The notes under the pieces: model-generated | The model's input: only the letters and a program-made list of their open reading frames with translations | What the model was told of the DNA's origin: nothing | The model's database searches: none | Part shown: positions 16,677 through 25,714 of the stretch, piece after piece | Numbering within the stretch: position 1 is the stretch's first letter | Layout: every line of letters starts with the position of its first letter | Translations under genes and position numbers: made by a program | Assembly (NCBI GenBank): GCA_910587425.1 | Contig: CAJUKU010000015.1 | Coordinates: 1 to 51,969 of the forward strand | Origin: an uncultured Muribaculaceae bacterium | GTDB taxonomy: Bacteria; Bacteroidota; Bacteroidia; Bacteroidales; Muribaculaceae | DNA length: 51,969 bases | Direction of reading: 5' to 3'

Positions 16677-19600
16677 ATGGTTAAAGCTTGGAAAGAGGAT
16701 GTGGTCATCCCCACGTATGAGATCGGAGCTCCTGAGAAGAATCCTATATTTCTTGAGAAGAGGGTCTATCAGGGTTCATCAGGCGCAGTTTACCCCTATC
16801 CGGTTGTGGAAACCATAGCAGATGAGAAGGTAGACCGCACATGGAAAGCCATTTTCCTGGAGAACGAATATATCAAGGTTATGGTACTCCCGGAACTTGG
16901 CGGGCGCATACAGATGGCATACGACAAGATCCGCAAGCGTCATTTCGTATATTACAATCATGTGATAAAGCCTGCAATGGTAGGACTTACAGGTCCGTGG
17001 ATCTCAGGCGGCATCGAGTTCAACTGGCCCCAGCACCATCGTCCTTCCACATATCTTCCGGTTGATTCCACGATCGAGGAGAACGCCGACGGCTCCGTAA
17101 CAGTATGGGTGAGCGAACTGGAGAGAATGACCCATCAGAAAGGTATGGCCGGTTTCACATTGCGCCCTGGATGTGCCTGCCTGGAAATAAAGGGCGCGCT
17201 CTACAATCCCACCGATGTGCCACAGACATTCCTCTGGTGGGCAAATCCGGCGGTAGCTGTAAATGATCACTACCGGTCAGTGTTCCCACCCGATATAAAT
17301 GCGGTCTTTGATCATGGCAAACGCGCCGTATCAACTTTCCCGATCGCAACGGGCACATATTACAAGATGGATTATTCATCGGGAGTGGATATCGCCAACT
17401 ACAAGAATATATTTGTCCCTACAAGCTACATGGGAGTCAACTCAAAATATGACTTCGAGGGGGGATATGAATTTGACACGCAGGCAGGGATGCTTCACGT
17501 AGCCAACCATCATGTCAGCCCCGGAAAGAAACAATGGACATGGGGCAATGGAGATTTCGGCAGAGCGTGGGACAGAAACCTCACTGACGATGACGGTCCC
17601 TATATCGAGCTCATGGCTGGTGTATTTACTGAAAACCAACCTGATTTCTCATGGCTAATGCCTTATGAGGAGAAGGAGTTCAAACAGTATTTCATACCCT
17701 ACAGAGAGCTGGGAGTCGTGAAAAACGCCTCTCGCGACCTGCTCATGAATATCGAAGAAGCAGGAGATGGAAAGATAAAGCTCATGCTGTTTGCCACCCG
17801 AAAACTGAATATCAGGATTGAACTTGAAGACAAGGAACGGAACTCACTATGGAAAAGTTCGCAAGAGATCTCTCCGGAGAATGTATCATGTCAGGAGATA
17901 AACCTTGACGGGTATGGACTTTGTGACCTCTCGCTCATGATCCATGACAACGAGGGGAAAAAGATCATGAGCTGGGAGATGGAGCCGGATCAGATCCTCC
18001 CCATTCCCGACTCAGCTGAGGCAGCCTTGCAACCTACAGAGGTCAAGACAAATGAGCAACTGTATCTAACCGGACTCCATCTTGAACAATACCGTCATGC
18101 CACATTCTCACCTCTTGACTACTACGAGGAGGCACTCCGCAGAGATCCTGACGATTACCGGTGCAACAATGCGATGGGATTATGGTACCTAAGAAAATGC
18201 CGTTTCGATCTCGCCGAACAATATCTCACCAAGGCTGTCAAGACACTGACCAGACGCAATCCGAATCCTTACGACGGGGAACCGCTGTACAATCTTGGAC
18301 TGGCACTGAAATATCAGGGAAGACTTGACGAAGCTTACGACAGATTTTACAAATCGACCTGGAACGGAGCGTGGCAGGATGCCGGATTTCTGGCTTGTGC
18401 ACGGATCTCCACCATACAGGGACGTCATGAGGATGCACTTTACGAAACCGAACGCTCACTACGCCGGAACCTTCACAACCATAAAGCGAGAACCTTGCGC
18501 GCAGCCCTGCTCTCCATTACCGGGAATGATGAAGAAGCGGTGGCATTATGCGACGAGTCTCTCGCCATTGACCGGTTCAATTTCGGATCTCTTCTCGTGA
18601 AATACGCCATAACCAGGGATGAGCAAGTGAAAACGCTCCTTGTGGAGCTCATGCACGGCTCCTCACACAATTATGACGAAGTAGGAATAGAGTTCTGTGA
18701 CAGCGGTCTCTATGATCTTGCATTGCTCACATGGGATATTGCCCATGAGGCGGGATCAATGTCAGTGATCGCCAATTACTACCGTGGTTATTGCCTGCTG
18801 TGCGCGGGCAAGCCTGAAGGGGCAGACGCAGCATTCAAGGCGGGAGCCGCAGCGGATCCCGATTTCGTATTCCCCAATTCCACATATTCGGCGATCGTCC
18901 TGTCGACAGCCGCAGCCATGAATCCTACGGACGGGAACGCACGTCACTTCCTCGGCAATCTTTATTATGACAAACGCCAGTATGATCTCGCGATAAGATA
19001 CTGGGAGGAGGCATCGGAAATACTCACCTGCTATCCGACCGTGTGGCGAAATCTCGCACTCGCTTACTTCAACAAGAGAGGGGATGCCGCCAAATCACTT
19101 GATTGCATGGAGAAGGCTTTCTCACTTGACACCACAGACGGTCGTGTACTTATGGAGCTTGATCAACTCTACAAGAGACTGAACCGGACTTTCGACATGA
19201 GATTGGCTAATCTTCAGAAATATCCGAATCTTGTCGCAGGACGTGATGACCTCATACTTGAGGAGATAACTCTCCTCAATCAGACAGGCAAGTGGAGAGA
19301 AGCCATGGAGAAGCTTGACAGCCACATATTCCACCCATGGGAAGGCGGAGAGGGAAAGATATCCTTCCAATACCAGTATTCGAGAGTGGAACTTGCCAAA
19401 GAAGCTATCAGAGAGGGAAAGATTGATGCCGCAGCAGAATTGCTCGAACAGTGCCTTGTCTACCCGCATAATCTCGGGGAGGGGAAACTCTACGGCGCCC
19501 AGGAAAATGATTTCTATTACCTTCTCGGAGTGTGCCACGCCATCAAAGGTGACAGACAGAAAGCAGAGGAATGCTGGAGAAAGGCTACCGTTGGTCCGGA

Positions 19601-19979
19601 GGATCCCGCTCCGGCGCTCTACTACAATGATGCCCGACCGGATAAAATATTTTATGCCGGCATGGCATTCCGTGCGCTGGGCGATGAAAACAAGGCGCGC
19701 TCATATTTCAACCGCCTTGTGAATTATGGCAGACAGCATTATCACAACAAGGTCAAGATTGATTATTTCGCAGTGTCGCTCCCTGATCTGCTCATCTGGG
19801 ATGGAGACCTTGATCTGCGTAACAGAATCCATTGTCTGTATATGCTCGCTCTCGGAGAACTGGGACTTGGACAGACAGAAAAGGGAATGGCTCATCTTTC
19901 GGAGGCGGAACACCTTGATCCAGGCAATATGGGCATAATGGCTACCAGAAGTTTCATCTCAAACATCATGGGATCATGA
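16677..19979 (+). CDS. DUF5107 domain protein with C-terminal TPR repeats
   Basis: This 1100-residue protein lacks a signal peptide and is probably cytoplasmic. Residues ~40-330 match the DUF5107 fold seen beside sugar-use genes, with conserved LPELGGRIQM (~72), GPWISGGIEFNWPQHH (~105-120) and TFLWWANPA (~182). The glycine/aromatic-rich core resembles galactose-mutarotase-like folds. Residues ~450-1090 are tetratricopeptide repeats, e.g. ARHFLGNLYYDKRQYDLAIRYW. The biochemical role of the family is, to my knowledge, not settled. Placement between a sugar porter and a GH2 enzyme argues for a part in oligosaccharide or glycoside processing. Its TGA overlaps the GH2 start by four bases. Confidence 0.85.
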   Translation: MVKAWKEDVVIPTYEIGAPEKNPIFLEKRVYQGSSGAVYPYPVVETIADEKVDRTWKAIFLENEYIKVMVLPELGGRIQMAYDKIRKRHFVYYNHVIKPAMVGLTGPWISGGIEFNWPQHHRPSTYLPVDSTIEENADGSVTVWVSELERMTHQKGMAGFTLRPGCACLEIKGALYNPTDVPQTFLWWANPAVAVNDHYRSVFPPDINAVFDHGKRAVSTFPIATGTYYKMDYSSGVDIANYKNIFVPTSYMGVNSKYDFEGGYEFDTQAGMLHVANHHVSPGKKQWTWGNGDFGRAWDRNLTDDDGPYIELMAGVFTENQPDFSWLMPYEEKEFKQYFIPYRELGVVKNASRDLLMNIEEAGDGKIKLMLFATRKLNIRIELEDKERNSLWKSSQEISPENVSCQEINLDGYGLCDLSLMIHDNEGKKIMSWEMEPDQILPIPDSAEAALQPTEVKTNEQLYLTGLHLEQYRHATFSPLDYYEEALRRDPDDYRCNNAMGLWYLRKCRFDLAEQYLTKAVKTLTRRNPNPYDGEPLYNLGLALKYQGRLDEAYDRFYKSTWNGAWQDAGFLACARISTIQGRHEDALYETERSLRRNLHNHKARTLRAALLSITGNDEEAVALCDESLAIDRFNFGSLLVKYAITRDEQVKTLLVELMHGSSHNYDEVGIEFCDSGLYDLALLTWDIAHEAGSMSVIANYYRGYCLLCAGKPEGADAAFKAGAAADPDFVFPNSTYSAIVLSTAAAMNPTDGNARHFLGNLYYDKRQYDLAIRYWEEASEILTCYPTVWRNLALAYFNKRGDAAKSLDCMEKAFSLDTTDGRVLMELDQLYKRLNRTFDMRLANLQKYPNLVAGRDDLILEEITLLNQTGKWREAMEKLDSHIFHPWEGGEGKISFQYQYSRVELAKEAIREGKIDAAAELLEQCLVYPHNLGEGKLYGAQENDFYYLLGVCHAIKGDRQKAEECWRKATVGPEDPAPALYYNDARPDKIFYAGMAFRALGDENKARSYFNRLVNYGRQHYHNKVKIDYFAVSLPDLLIWDGDLDLRNRIHCLYMLALGELGLGQTEKGMAHLSEAEHLDPGNMGIMATRSFISNIMGS

Positions 19980-22105
19980 GACAGATTACAGAGCTGAGAT
20001 ACATCGGTGCGCTGTTTCTGATGCTTCTGTGCTGGCAATCAGTGGCATCTTCACCGAAGGATAGGATTGACCTTTCCGGGGAGTGGGATGTAATCATCCA
20101 CGGAGAGGGTAAGGATGGTAAAATAATGCTTCCCGGCACTCTCGATATGGCTGGGTACGGTGTGGAGGTTGATACCCTTGCTTTGTCGAAAGACGAGCAG
20201 TTCCGCAGGCTGACCCGGCGACATTCCTATATAGGACCGGCGACATATAGCCGCAGTGTGGTGATCACAGAGGAGATGGCAGGGAAACCGCTTGAACTGT
20301 CGTTGGAGAGAGTGATATGGAACAGCAAGGCTTCTATAGGAGGCAAGGCATTTGACAATGAGGAAGTGAGCCTTATCGCGCCACACCGGCACATCCTCCG
20401 GGAAGGTCTCCCAGCCGGAGAGTATCGGCTTGAGATCGTGGTGGATAATAGCCGGAGATACGATATATCCGCAGGCAACCTCGACCATTGCTACACAAAC
20501 GATACCCAGACAATCTGGAACGGCATTCTTGGGGAAATATCACTGAGAATGATTCCTCCGACAGATCTGTCGAGGGTGGAAATCTATCCTTCGTATTCTC
20601 TTGACTCATTAAGGATAGATGCATACGTCAGAAATTCCACATCCAGCCTCCGGAAAGAGAAAGTGAGTTTCTCAATCGGAAGAATCAGGAAAACCGTCAA
20701 GGAACGTCTGCATCCCGGCGAGAACAAGATCTCTATCGTGCTCCCGGCAGAAGGTCTTGCCAGATGGAACGAGTTCAATCCCGTGATGCATGAAGTCAAT
20801 GTCGCCGTGGGGCAGGAGTCGAAAGACTATAGATTTGGCATTCGCTCTGTAGACAATAAGAATGGTTTGAGAGTTAACGGTATTCCGGTCTTCCTCCGCG
20901 GCACGCTTGAGTGTTGCGTATTCCCCCTCACGGGCACTCCACCTACCGACCGCAAAGGTTGGATAAATACCTTCAGTAAAGCCAGGGAGTGGGGACTCAA
21001 TCACCTTAGATTCCATTCATGGTGTCCTCCGGAGGCAGCATTTCAGGTTGCAGACTCACTGGGATTCTATCTGCAGGTGGAACTTCCCGTATGGTCGCTC
21101 AATATAGGTGATGATGCGGAAGCCGAATCGTTTCTCAGAGATGAGTTTGAGCGTATAGTTGAGAACTATGGTAATCACCCCTCACTTTGCCTGTTGAGCG
21201 TGGGAAATGAGCTCCAGCACGACTTCAATTGGCTCAATGAGACAGTGGCACTGATGAAAAAGAGGGATCCACGCCGTCTGTACACCACGACCTCCTTCAC
21301 ATTCGAGAACGGACATGGTGGTCATCCAGAGCCGGAGGATCAGTTTTATGTGACACAATGGACCGACAATGGCTGGGTACGTGGTCAGGGAGTGTTTGAG
21401 ACAGAACGCCCTGCATTCAATAAGAACTATGACTCCTCTCTTAAGGGAGTTGACGTGCCGTTGATCTCGCATGAGATAGGTCAGTATGCGGTCTATCCCC
21501 ACATGACGGAGATAGAGAAATATACTGGCGTGCTGAATCCTCTTAATTTCAAGAATATCAGACATGATCTTCAAAAGAAAGGTCTGCTCGGCGAAAGCGA
21601 AGCCATGACTATGGCGTCGTGCAACCTTGCCGCCATCCTCTACAAGGAGGAGATTGAGAGGGCTTTGAAGACAAAAGGGATGTCAGGCTTCCAGTTGCTT
21701 GGGCTGCAGGACTTTCCCGGACAAGGAACTGCGCTTGTCGGTCTGGCAGATGCATTCTGGGATAACAAAGGAGCAGTCTCAGAAGGGTGGTTCAGGGAAT
21801 TTTGTTCACCGGTGGTGCCACTGCTTGATTTCGACAGTGCTATCTATGGAGCTGACGATGAGTTTGAAGGGAAGATAATGATCGTGAATTACACCGACAA
21901 GCCTATTCATAACGGGGATATGTCATGGAGTCTTACCATTGAAGACAGCGGTCAGATTCTTGCCTCCGGCAAGGTAAGTTATCCGGAAATCCCGGCGGGA
22001 GCCTCTGTCAATACCAGGGGATTCAGAACTTCATTGACAGATGTCGGACGGTCAGCGGCGGTGATTGCGCGACTTTCAATGCCTGATGGCAGTAGCAACA
22101 GTTAG
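19976..22105 (+). CDS. GH2 family glycosidase (beta-galactosidase-like), truncated by an amber codon
   Basis: This is the 709-residue N-terminal part of a secreted GH2 enzyme. After a signal peptide (~8-25, VASSPKD) come the sugar-binding jelly-roll domain, an Ig-like domain and the TIM-barrel catalytic domain. The acid/base glutamate is in SVGNEL (Glu412) and the nucleophile in ISHEIGQY (Glu500), so both catalytic residues are present. Translation stops at TAG 22103-22105, where relatives, as I recall the family, have a Trp in a motif like N-S-W-R-I-H-V-Y-P; the same frame then continues to 22714. The start overlaps the DUF5107 stop (ATGA), implying coupling. Predicted periplasmic exo-glycosidase; substrate unknown. 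Confidence 0.85.
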   Translation: MRQITELRYIGALFLMLLCWQSVASSPKDRIDLSGEWDVIIHGEGKDGKIMLPGTLDMAGYGVEVDTLALSKDEQFRRLTRRHSYIGPATYSRSVVITEEMAGKPLELSLERVIWNSKASIGGKAFDNEEVSLIAPHRHILREGLPAGEYRLEIVVDNSRRYDISAGNLDHCYTNDTQTIWNGILGEISLRMIPPTDLSRVEIYPSYSLDSLRIDAYVRNSTSSLRKEKVSFSIGRIRKTVKERLHPGENKISIVLPAEGLARWNEFNPVMHEVNVAVGQESKDYRFGIRSVDNKNGLRVNGIPVFLRGTLECCVFPLTGTPPTDRKGWINTFSKAREWGLNHLRFHSWCPPEAAFQVADSLGFYLQVELPVWSLNIGDDAEAESFLRDEFERIVENYGNHPSLCLLSVGNELQHDFNWLNETVALMKKRDPRRLYTTTSFTFENGHGGHPEPEDQFYVTQWTDNGWVRGQGVFETERPAFNKNYDSSLKGVDVPLISHEIGQYAVYPHMTEIEKYTGVLNPLNFKNIRHDLQKKGLLGESEAMTMASCNLAAILYKEEIERALKTKGMSGFQLLGLQDFPGQGTALVGLADAFWDNKGAVSEGWFREFCSPVVPLLDFDSAIYGADDEFEGKIMIVNYTDKPIHNGDMSWSLTIEDSGQILASGKVSYPEIPAGASVNTRGFRTSLTDVGRSAAVIARLSMPDGSSNS

Positions 22106-22714
22106 AGAATACATGTTTATCCCAAGACAGAAGCACGGTCGGGCAAAGCTGTCGTGACCCGTTCTCCATCCGAGGCGCTTGAGGCTTTGTCGGCAGGAAG
22201 GGATGTGCTGCTCGCCCCTTCGCCCGACAGTATAAGCGGACTGCAAAGCAAATTTCTTCCGGTGTTCTGGAGTCCGGTCCATTTCCCGAAACAAGCGGGT
22301 ACCATGGGCATCATGTGCGATCCGGAGCACCCGGCACTCTCAGGTTTTCCCAACAATGGCCATTCCGACTGGCAGTGGTGGTCATCAGCAAGAAATGCCA
22401 AGGTGATCGACATGGATTCCGTGGCAGGGGGAGAAGCGATAGTCAGGGTCATAGATAATTTTGTGAACAACCGCAAGCTGGCTTATATTTTTGAGGCAAA
22501 ATGCGGCAACGGACGTCTGCTATTCAGCGCGATAGATCTTCTCAATCCTGATCTTGACACTCCCGACATAAAGGCGTTTAGAGCATCGCTTATAGATTAT
22601 GTCAATTCCCCATCATTCAACCCCGCCGGCACAATCACCGAAGAGAGTCTGACGAACCTGACAATTCCAGTTAAGAAATCAGTAGCTGACACAGCCATCT
22701 CCATCTATGAATGA
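22106..22714 (+). pseudogene. C-terminal domain of the GH2 gene, separated by the amber codon
   Basis: The frame of the upstream GH2 gene continues without shift for 202 codons after the TAG. It reads R-I-H-V-Y-P-K directly, then VVTRSPSEALEALSAGRDVLL, FWSPVHFPKQAGTMGIMCDP and GHSDWQWW. These motifs form the C-terminal domain of intact Bacteroidetes GH2 proteins of ~900 residues. An in-frame GTG at 22154 could start a 186-residue fragment, but it has no promoter box. The fragment only makes sense joined to 19976-22105 (912 codons plus the internal stop). A single TGG-to-TAG change explains it. Suppression or sequencing error remains possible. Confidence 0.85.
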
Positions 22715-22782
22715 GACTTACGTCAGCTCTGGTCTATAGATGATCATGTCAATGCTATCAGAGCATGTCAACCTGTTTTTGA

Positions 22783-22814
22783 TTTGCCCATTTTGTGAAT
22801 CTTAAGTATCTTTG
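22783..22814 (+). promoter_or_regulatory. Bacteroidetes promoter (TTTG-N20-TATCTTTG)
   Basis: TTTG at 22783-22786 and TATCTTTG at 22807-22814 have 20-nt spacing. The TTG at 22812, a nominal start of the next frame, lies inside the box, so ATG 22836 is preferred. Confidence 0.8.
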
Positions 22815-22835
22815 CCGGTACTAAAAGAATCCCTA

Positions 22836-24053
22836 ATGAGCATGAAAAACAGAGCGTCATCAATCACCGCACACGGCATGATCGCCGCGACATTATCTAT
22901 CATGGCGGCATGCAGCCACTCCGCTCAACAGACCGGCAACGATCTTGAGTTTCCTGATATAGATGTCTCGGAAAACTATCCGCAGGAAACAACATATATA
23001 CAGGACATAGGCGAGATTGAGTACATACCTCTGGAGCTTACTGACAGCTCAATGCTCGGCACGCCAACGATTACGATGACAGCCAAGCATTTCCTGACGA
23101 GCAACTCGGAGGGGAACGTAATTGTATACAACCGTGACGGCAACCTGCGTAACACTTTCAACCATAAAGGACAATCAGGAACAGAATACACATACATCGA
23201 CCAGCTGCTCACTGATCCGGAAAGTGAGGAGGTCTATGTGGTTGACAAGATGATGTCGCGCGTACAGAAATATGACCTCGATGGCAGATTCCTCGGCACC
23301 ATTGCGATTCCCGGCAACCTGTTCCAAGATCTGTTTTACCTCAAGGATGGGACGCTGCTCAGCATTGACCGAAAGAATGTAGCCGATGAAGATCTCCGGA
23401 AGCAATATGGGGTCAACGAGACACCCTATCTGATAATTGACGACTCAGGGCAACCCACCCAGCTCCCTTACCGCCTCAAAGATCCTGTGAGCGATCTGCT
23501 GATGTACTCATCCGGTAATTCGGCGGCAGGAATTTCGCTATGGGTCGCCCCTGCAGCCCGAATCGGCAGTCAGGTAATAATATCGGAAGCCTCGGAGGAT
23601 ACGATATATGCCATTTCCGACGCAACCCGCACACCAATACTCGCGAAGCACAACACGCACCCGGCGAATGGCTCACCGACGCTAACCGCTATCGACGGAA
23701 TCAACACAAGATTCGTGCTGATCTATGCCTTGGAGAAGGAGATAGACATGAACCGCATGTCGGCACCGGAACCGGCGATGTTCATATATGACCACAAGAA
23801 CCCCGGATGGAAAAGGACAACCCTTGCAAACAGAGACATCACCGATGATGCGGCACAGAAAACCCGTCCGCGGTACCGGTTATCAGCCTCCAACCATGCA
23901 CTCGCCGACGGATATATGGCTCAGGTATTGTCAGCGGAAACGCTGTGCGAACTAAGGGACAACGGGTCACTGACAGGAGCGCTGTCGGAAGCGGCAGCCG
24001 ACCTCAACGAAGACAGCAACCCGGTGCTGATGCTCGTGCGGCTGAAAGAGTGA
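22836..24053 (+). CDS. 6-bladed beta-propeller lipoprotein
   Basis: The 405-residue product starts with a lipoprotein signal (hydrophobic stretch ending SIMAACSHS, Cys at about 26), so it should be anchored in an envelope membrane. The rest matches 6-bladed beta-propeller proteins (DUF5128/DUF4934 type) of Bacteroidetes. An early blade has YIPLELTDSSMLG, and later blades have NVIVYNRDGNLRNTFNHKGQ and YDLDGRFLGTIAIPG. The function of such proteins is unknown. It has its own consensus promoter after the GH2 gene. A paralogous protein follows 68 bp downstream. ATG 22842 is an equally plausible start. Confidence 0.8.
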   Translation: MSMKNRASSITAHGMIAATLSIMAACSHSAQQTGNDLEFPDIDVSENYPQETTYIQDIGEIEYIPLELTDSSMLGTPTITMTAKHFLTSNSEGNVIVYNRDGNLRNTFNHKGQSGTEYTYIDQLLTDPESEEVYVVDKMMSRVQKYDLDGRFLGTIAIPGNLFQDLFYLKDGTLLSIDRKNVADEDLRKQYGVNETPYLIIDDSGQPTQLPYRLKDPVSDLLMYSSGNSAAGISLWVAPAARIGSQVIISEASEDTIYAISDATRTPILAKHNTHPANGSPTLTAIDGINTRFVLIYALEKEIDMNRMSAPEPAMFIYDHKNPGWKRTTLANRDITDDAAQKTRPRYRLSASNHALADGYMAQVLSAETLCELRDNGSLTGALSEAAADLNEDSNPVLMLVRLKE

Positions 24054-24121
24054 CGCCGCCGGAATATATCCGCAAAACACAAAAAATCGAGGAATCATAA
24101 AAAATCCATCTGTCACATATC

Positions 24122-25288
24122 ATGAAAAAACAGACTCTTATATTTTTCGCACTACTGATTGCAAGCATGACTATGCACGCAGAGAATTATGTAAACGTTC
24201 CTGCGGTAGACCTTGGCAAGGAGTATCCTACCGACAGACTGTCGCTTAACCAGGTTGCTGAGGTGACATTCATACCTCTTGAGACTACAGACAACAGCCT
24301 GATAAAGGAGTACAGCCATATCACCATTAATTCAGACAAGATCGTGGTCTCTGACCATTCACAAGGACAGATATTCATATTTGACAGAAACGGCAAATTC
24401 ATCAATAAAGTCGCACGCAAGGGGTTAGGACCGGAGGAATATCAAGCCATATCCTTATCCTGCGTGGATTTTGATGCAAACCGTATCTATATATGGGATT
24501 ACAACACTTTGGGTCGTGTGAAAATCTATGACTTTTCGGGAAAGTATATCAAACAGCTTAATATCGGGAGATTGCCATGGCCCGACCAAATGTATGTTTT
24601 CGACCGGTCACACCTGATAATCCACTGCGACCAAAACAATCTATCGAACACAAAGCCTGGTGCACAACCCTATTTTCTCATAAACACCGAAACGGGTAAA
24701 GCGTCGCCGCTGAACCTGAGGATCGACAAACCTTTGTCGAACCAATATGGACAGCGGGATGGAAGCGGTGCGGTAAAGTCACTGCAGCTTATTCCTATAT
24801 ATCCAATGATTAAATCAGGCGGAAATGTCATAATCTCCGATTTCTCGCTAACTCCTGTCTATCAAGAAGAGAACGGTAAACTCATGCCGATACTGAAGCG
24901 TAACGGCACAGGTGACTTAGGCAACGGAAGGGCAAGGCTGTCGTCGGTACAAAACATCTCGGACCGGTTCATAATACTACGCACCACAGACACCGCACTC
25001 AATAAGAATTCCGGCAAGTTTGATGTGTCAGACCCACAAATCCTCTGTTATGACCGCAAGAACAAATCACTAAAAACCGTCGATGTTTTCAGTGAAGACC
25101 TGAATCACGATGTCGCAATAGATTCGTGGAATATGGATCTGCCCGCCAACACTTCAGCGGCAATAATCCCAACCATGGCGCTCGAGAAATGGCATGAGTC
25201 CGGCAAACTTTCGGAAAAAGCCGAGGCTATCTATTCGACCATGGATGAAGATTCAAACTGGCTGCTGATGGTGATAGAATTCAAGTGA
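24122..25288 (+). CDS. 6-bladed beta-propeller secreted protein
   Basis: The 388-residue product has a Sec signal peptide (residues 1-20, ending MHAEN) with no lipobox, unlike its neighbour. The mature part begins with the family pattern VPAVDLGKEYPTDRLSL and VAEVTFIPLETTDNSLI, then blade repeats such as IFIFDRNGKFINKVARKGLGPEEY and VKIYDFSGKYIKQLNIG. The C-terminus DEDSNWLLMVIEF parallels DLNEDSNPVLMLVRL of the upstream gene, so the two are tandem paralogs. The pair may be cotranscribed. Function is unknown. Confidence 0.82.
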   Translation: MKKQTLIFFALLIASMTMHAENYVNVPAVDLGKEYPTDRLSLNQVAEVTFIPLETTDNSLIKEYSHITINSDKIVVSDHSQGQIFIFDRNGKFINKVARKGLGPEEYQAISLSCVDFDANRIYIWDYNTLGRVKIYDFSGKYIKQLNIGRLPWPDQMYVFDRSHLIIHCDQNNLSNTKPGAQPYFLINTETGKASPLNLRIDKPLSNQYGQRDGSGAVKSLQLIPIYPMIKSGGNVIISDFSLTPVYQEENGKLMPILKRNGTGDLGNGRARLSSVQNISDRFIILRTTDTALNKNSGKFDVSDPQILCYDRKNKSLKTVDVFSEDLNHDVAIDSWNMDLPANTSAAIIPTMALEKWHESGKLSEKAEAIYSTMDEDSNWLLMVIEFK

Positions 25289-25344
25289 CATGGAGAAGCG
25301 GGGCGCGCACTGACTGGGGGAAAAGGAGCGTGTGCACGATATAA

Positions 25345-25416
25345 CAAAAGCGAAGCGGTCTGTCATCCCGACAGACCGCTTAGTTTAACCTTAAATCTAA
25401 TACCATGAAAAAACAC
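25345..25416 (-). ncRNA. Candidate small RNA with a terminator hairpin
   Basis: On the minus strand a TATATTTG box (25428-25421) is followed by a ~70-nt unit. It has a T-rich start, CATGGTATTAGATTTAAGG (25407-25389), then a perfect 12-bp hairpin (25381-25370 with 25364-25353) and a T-rich tail. I recall similar CATGGTATTAGATTTAAGG-type sequences in other Bacteroidales intergenic regions but cannot verify that here. It is convergent with the beta-propeller gene and divergent from the response regulator. A 30-codon plus-strand ORF across it is probably spurious. Confidence 0.5.
25353..25381 (-). terminator. 12-bp perfect hairpin between convergent units
   Basis: The inverted repeat AAGCGGTCTGTC/GACAGACCGCTT has a 5-nt loop. 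On the minus strand it is followed by CGCTTTTGTT, so it most likely ends the candidate small RNA. It may also stop plus-strand transcription from the beta-propeller gene. Confidence 0.75.
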
Positions 25417-25420
25417 AGTG

Positions 25421-25428
25421 CAAATATA
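25421..25428 (-). promoter_or_regulatory. -7 element (TATATTTG) for the candidate sRNA
   Basis: A minus-strand TATATTTG. The nearest TTG upstream is at 15-nt spacing rather than 20, so the -33 contact is uncertain. Confidence 0.45.
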
Positions 25429-25531
25429 GTAATTATACACTTACAACGCGGTGGGGTTAAGGTTGTTCAGGCTTTCAGTGGTTTTAACAGAGATTAACAC
25501 TTGGCAGAATCTATTGTATGTCGCAAAGTAG

Positions 25532-25714
25532 TAACTTTACGCTCGAATTATTCCGTCACCGAGTGTCTCATAAATCCTGACAGCGAAAGCGTTCACACAT
25601 AGGAGACCGGAGGCGGAGAAATCAAGCCCGCAAGGCGCTGACACAAAGTCCAATCATTTCACAGGGAAGTCATGACCCCAGGGTCAAGGCTGCCAAATAA
25701 AAAATTTCAAAACA
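25532..25714 (+). promoter_or_regulatory. Putative promoter and long 5' leader of the response regulator
   Basis: A near-consensus TAACTTTA (25532-25539) would start a leader of about 170 nt before ATG 25715. The leader holds a perfect TGACCC-CA-GGGTCA hairpin close to the gene (about 25674-25687) and no convincing ORF. No match to a known riboswitch was recognised. Confidence 0.35.

Noticed and set aside
22154..22714. Independent 186-residue gene after the GH2 frame
   Set aside because: It is in the same frame as the GH2 gene, begins mid-domain at a GTG and lacks a promoter; it is the C-terminus of the broken gene.
25405..25497. Plus-strand 30-codon ORF (MKKHSANIV...)
   Set aside because: It overlaps the -7 box and 5' end of the better supported minus-strand small RNA candidate; its MKK start is the complement of that RNA's T-rich stretch.
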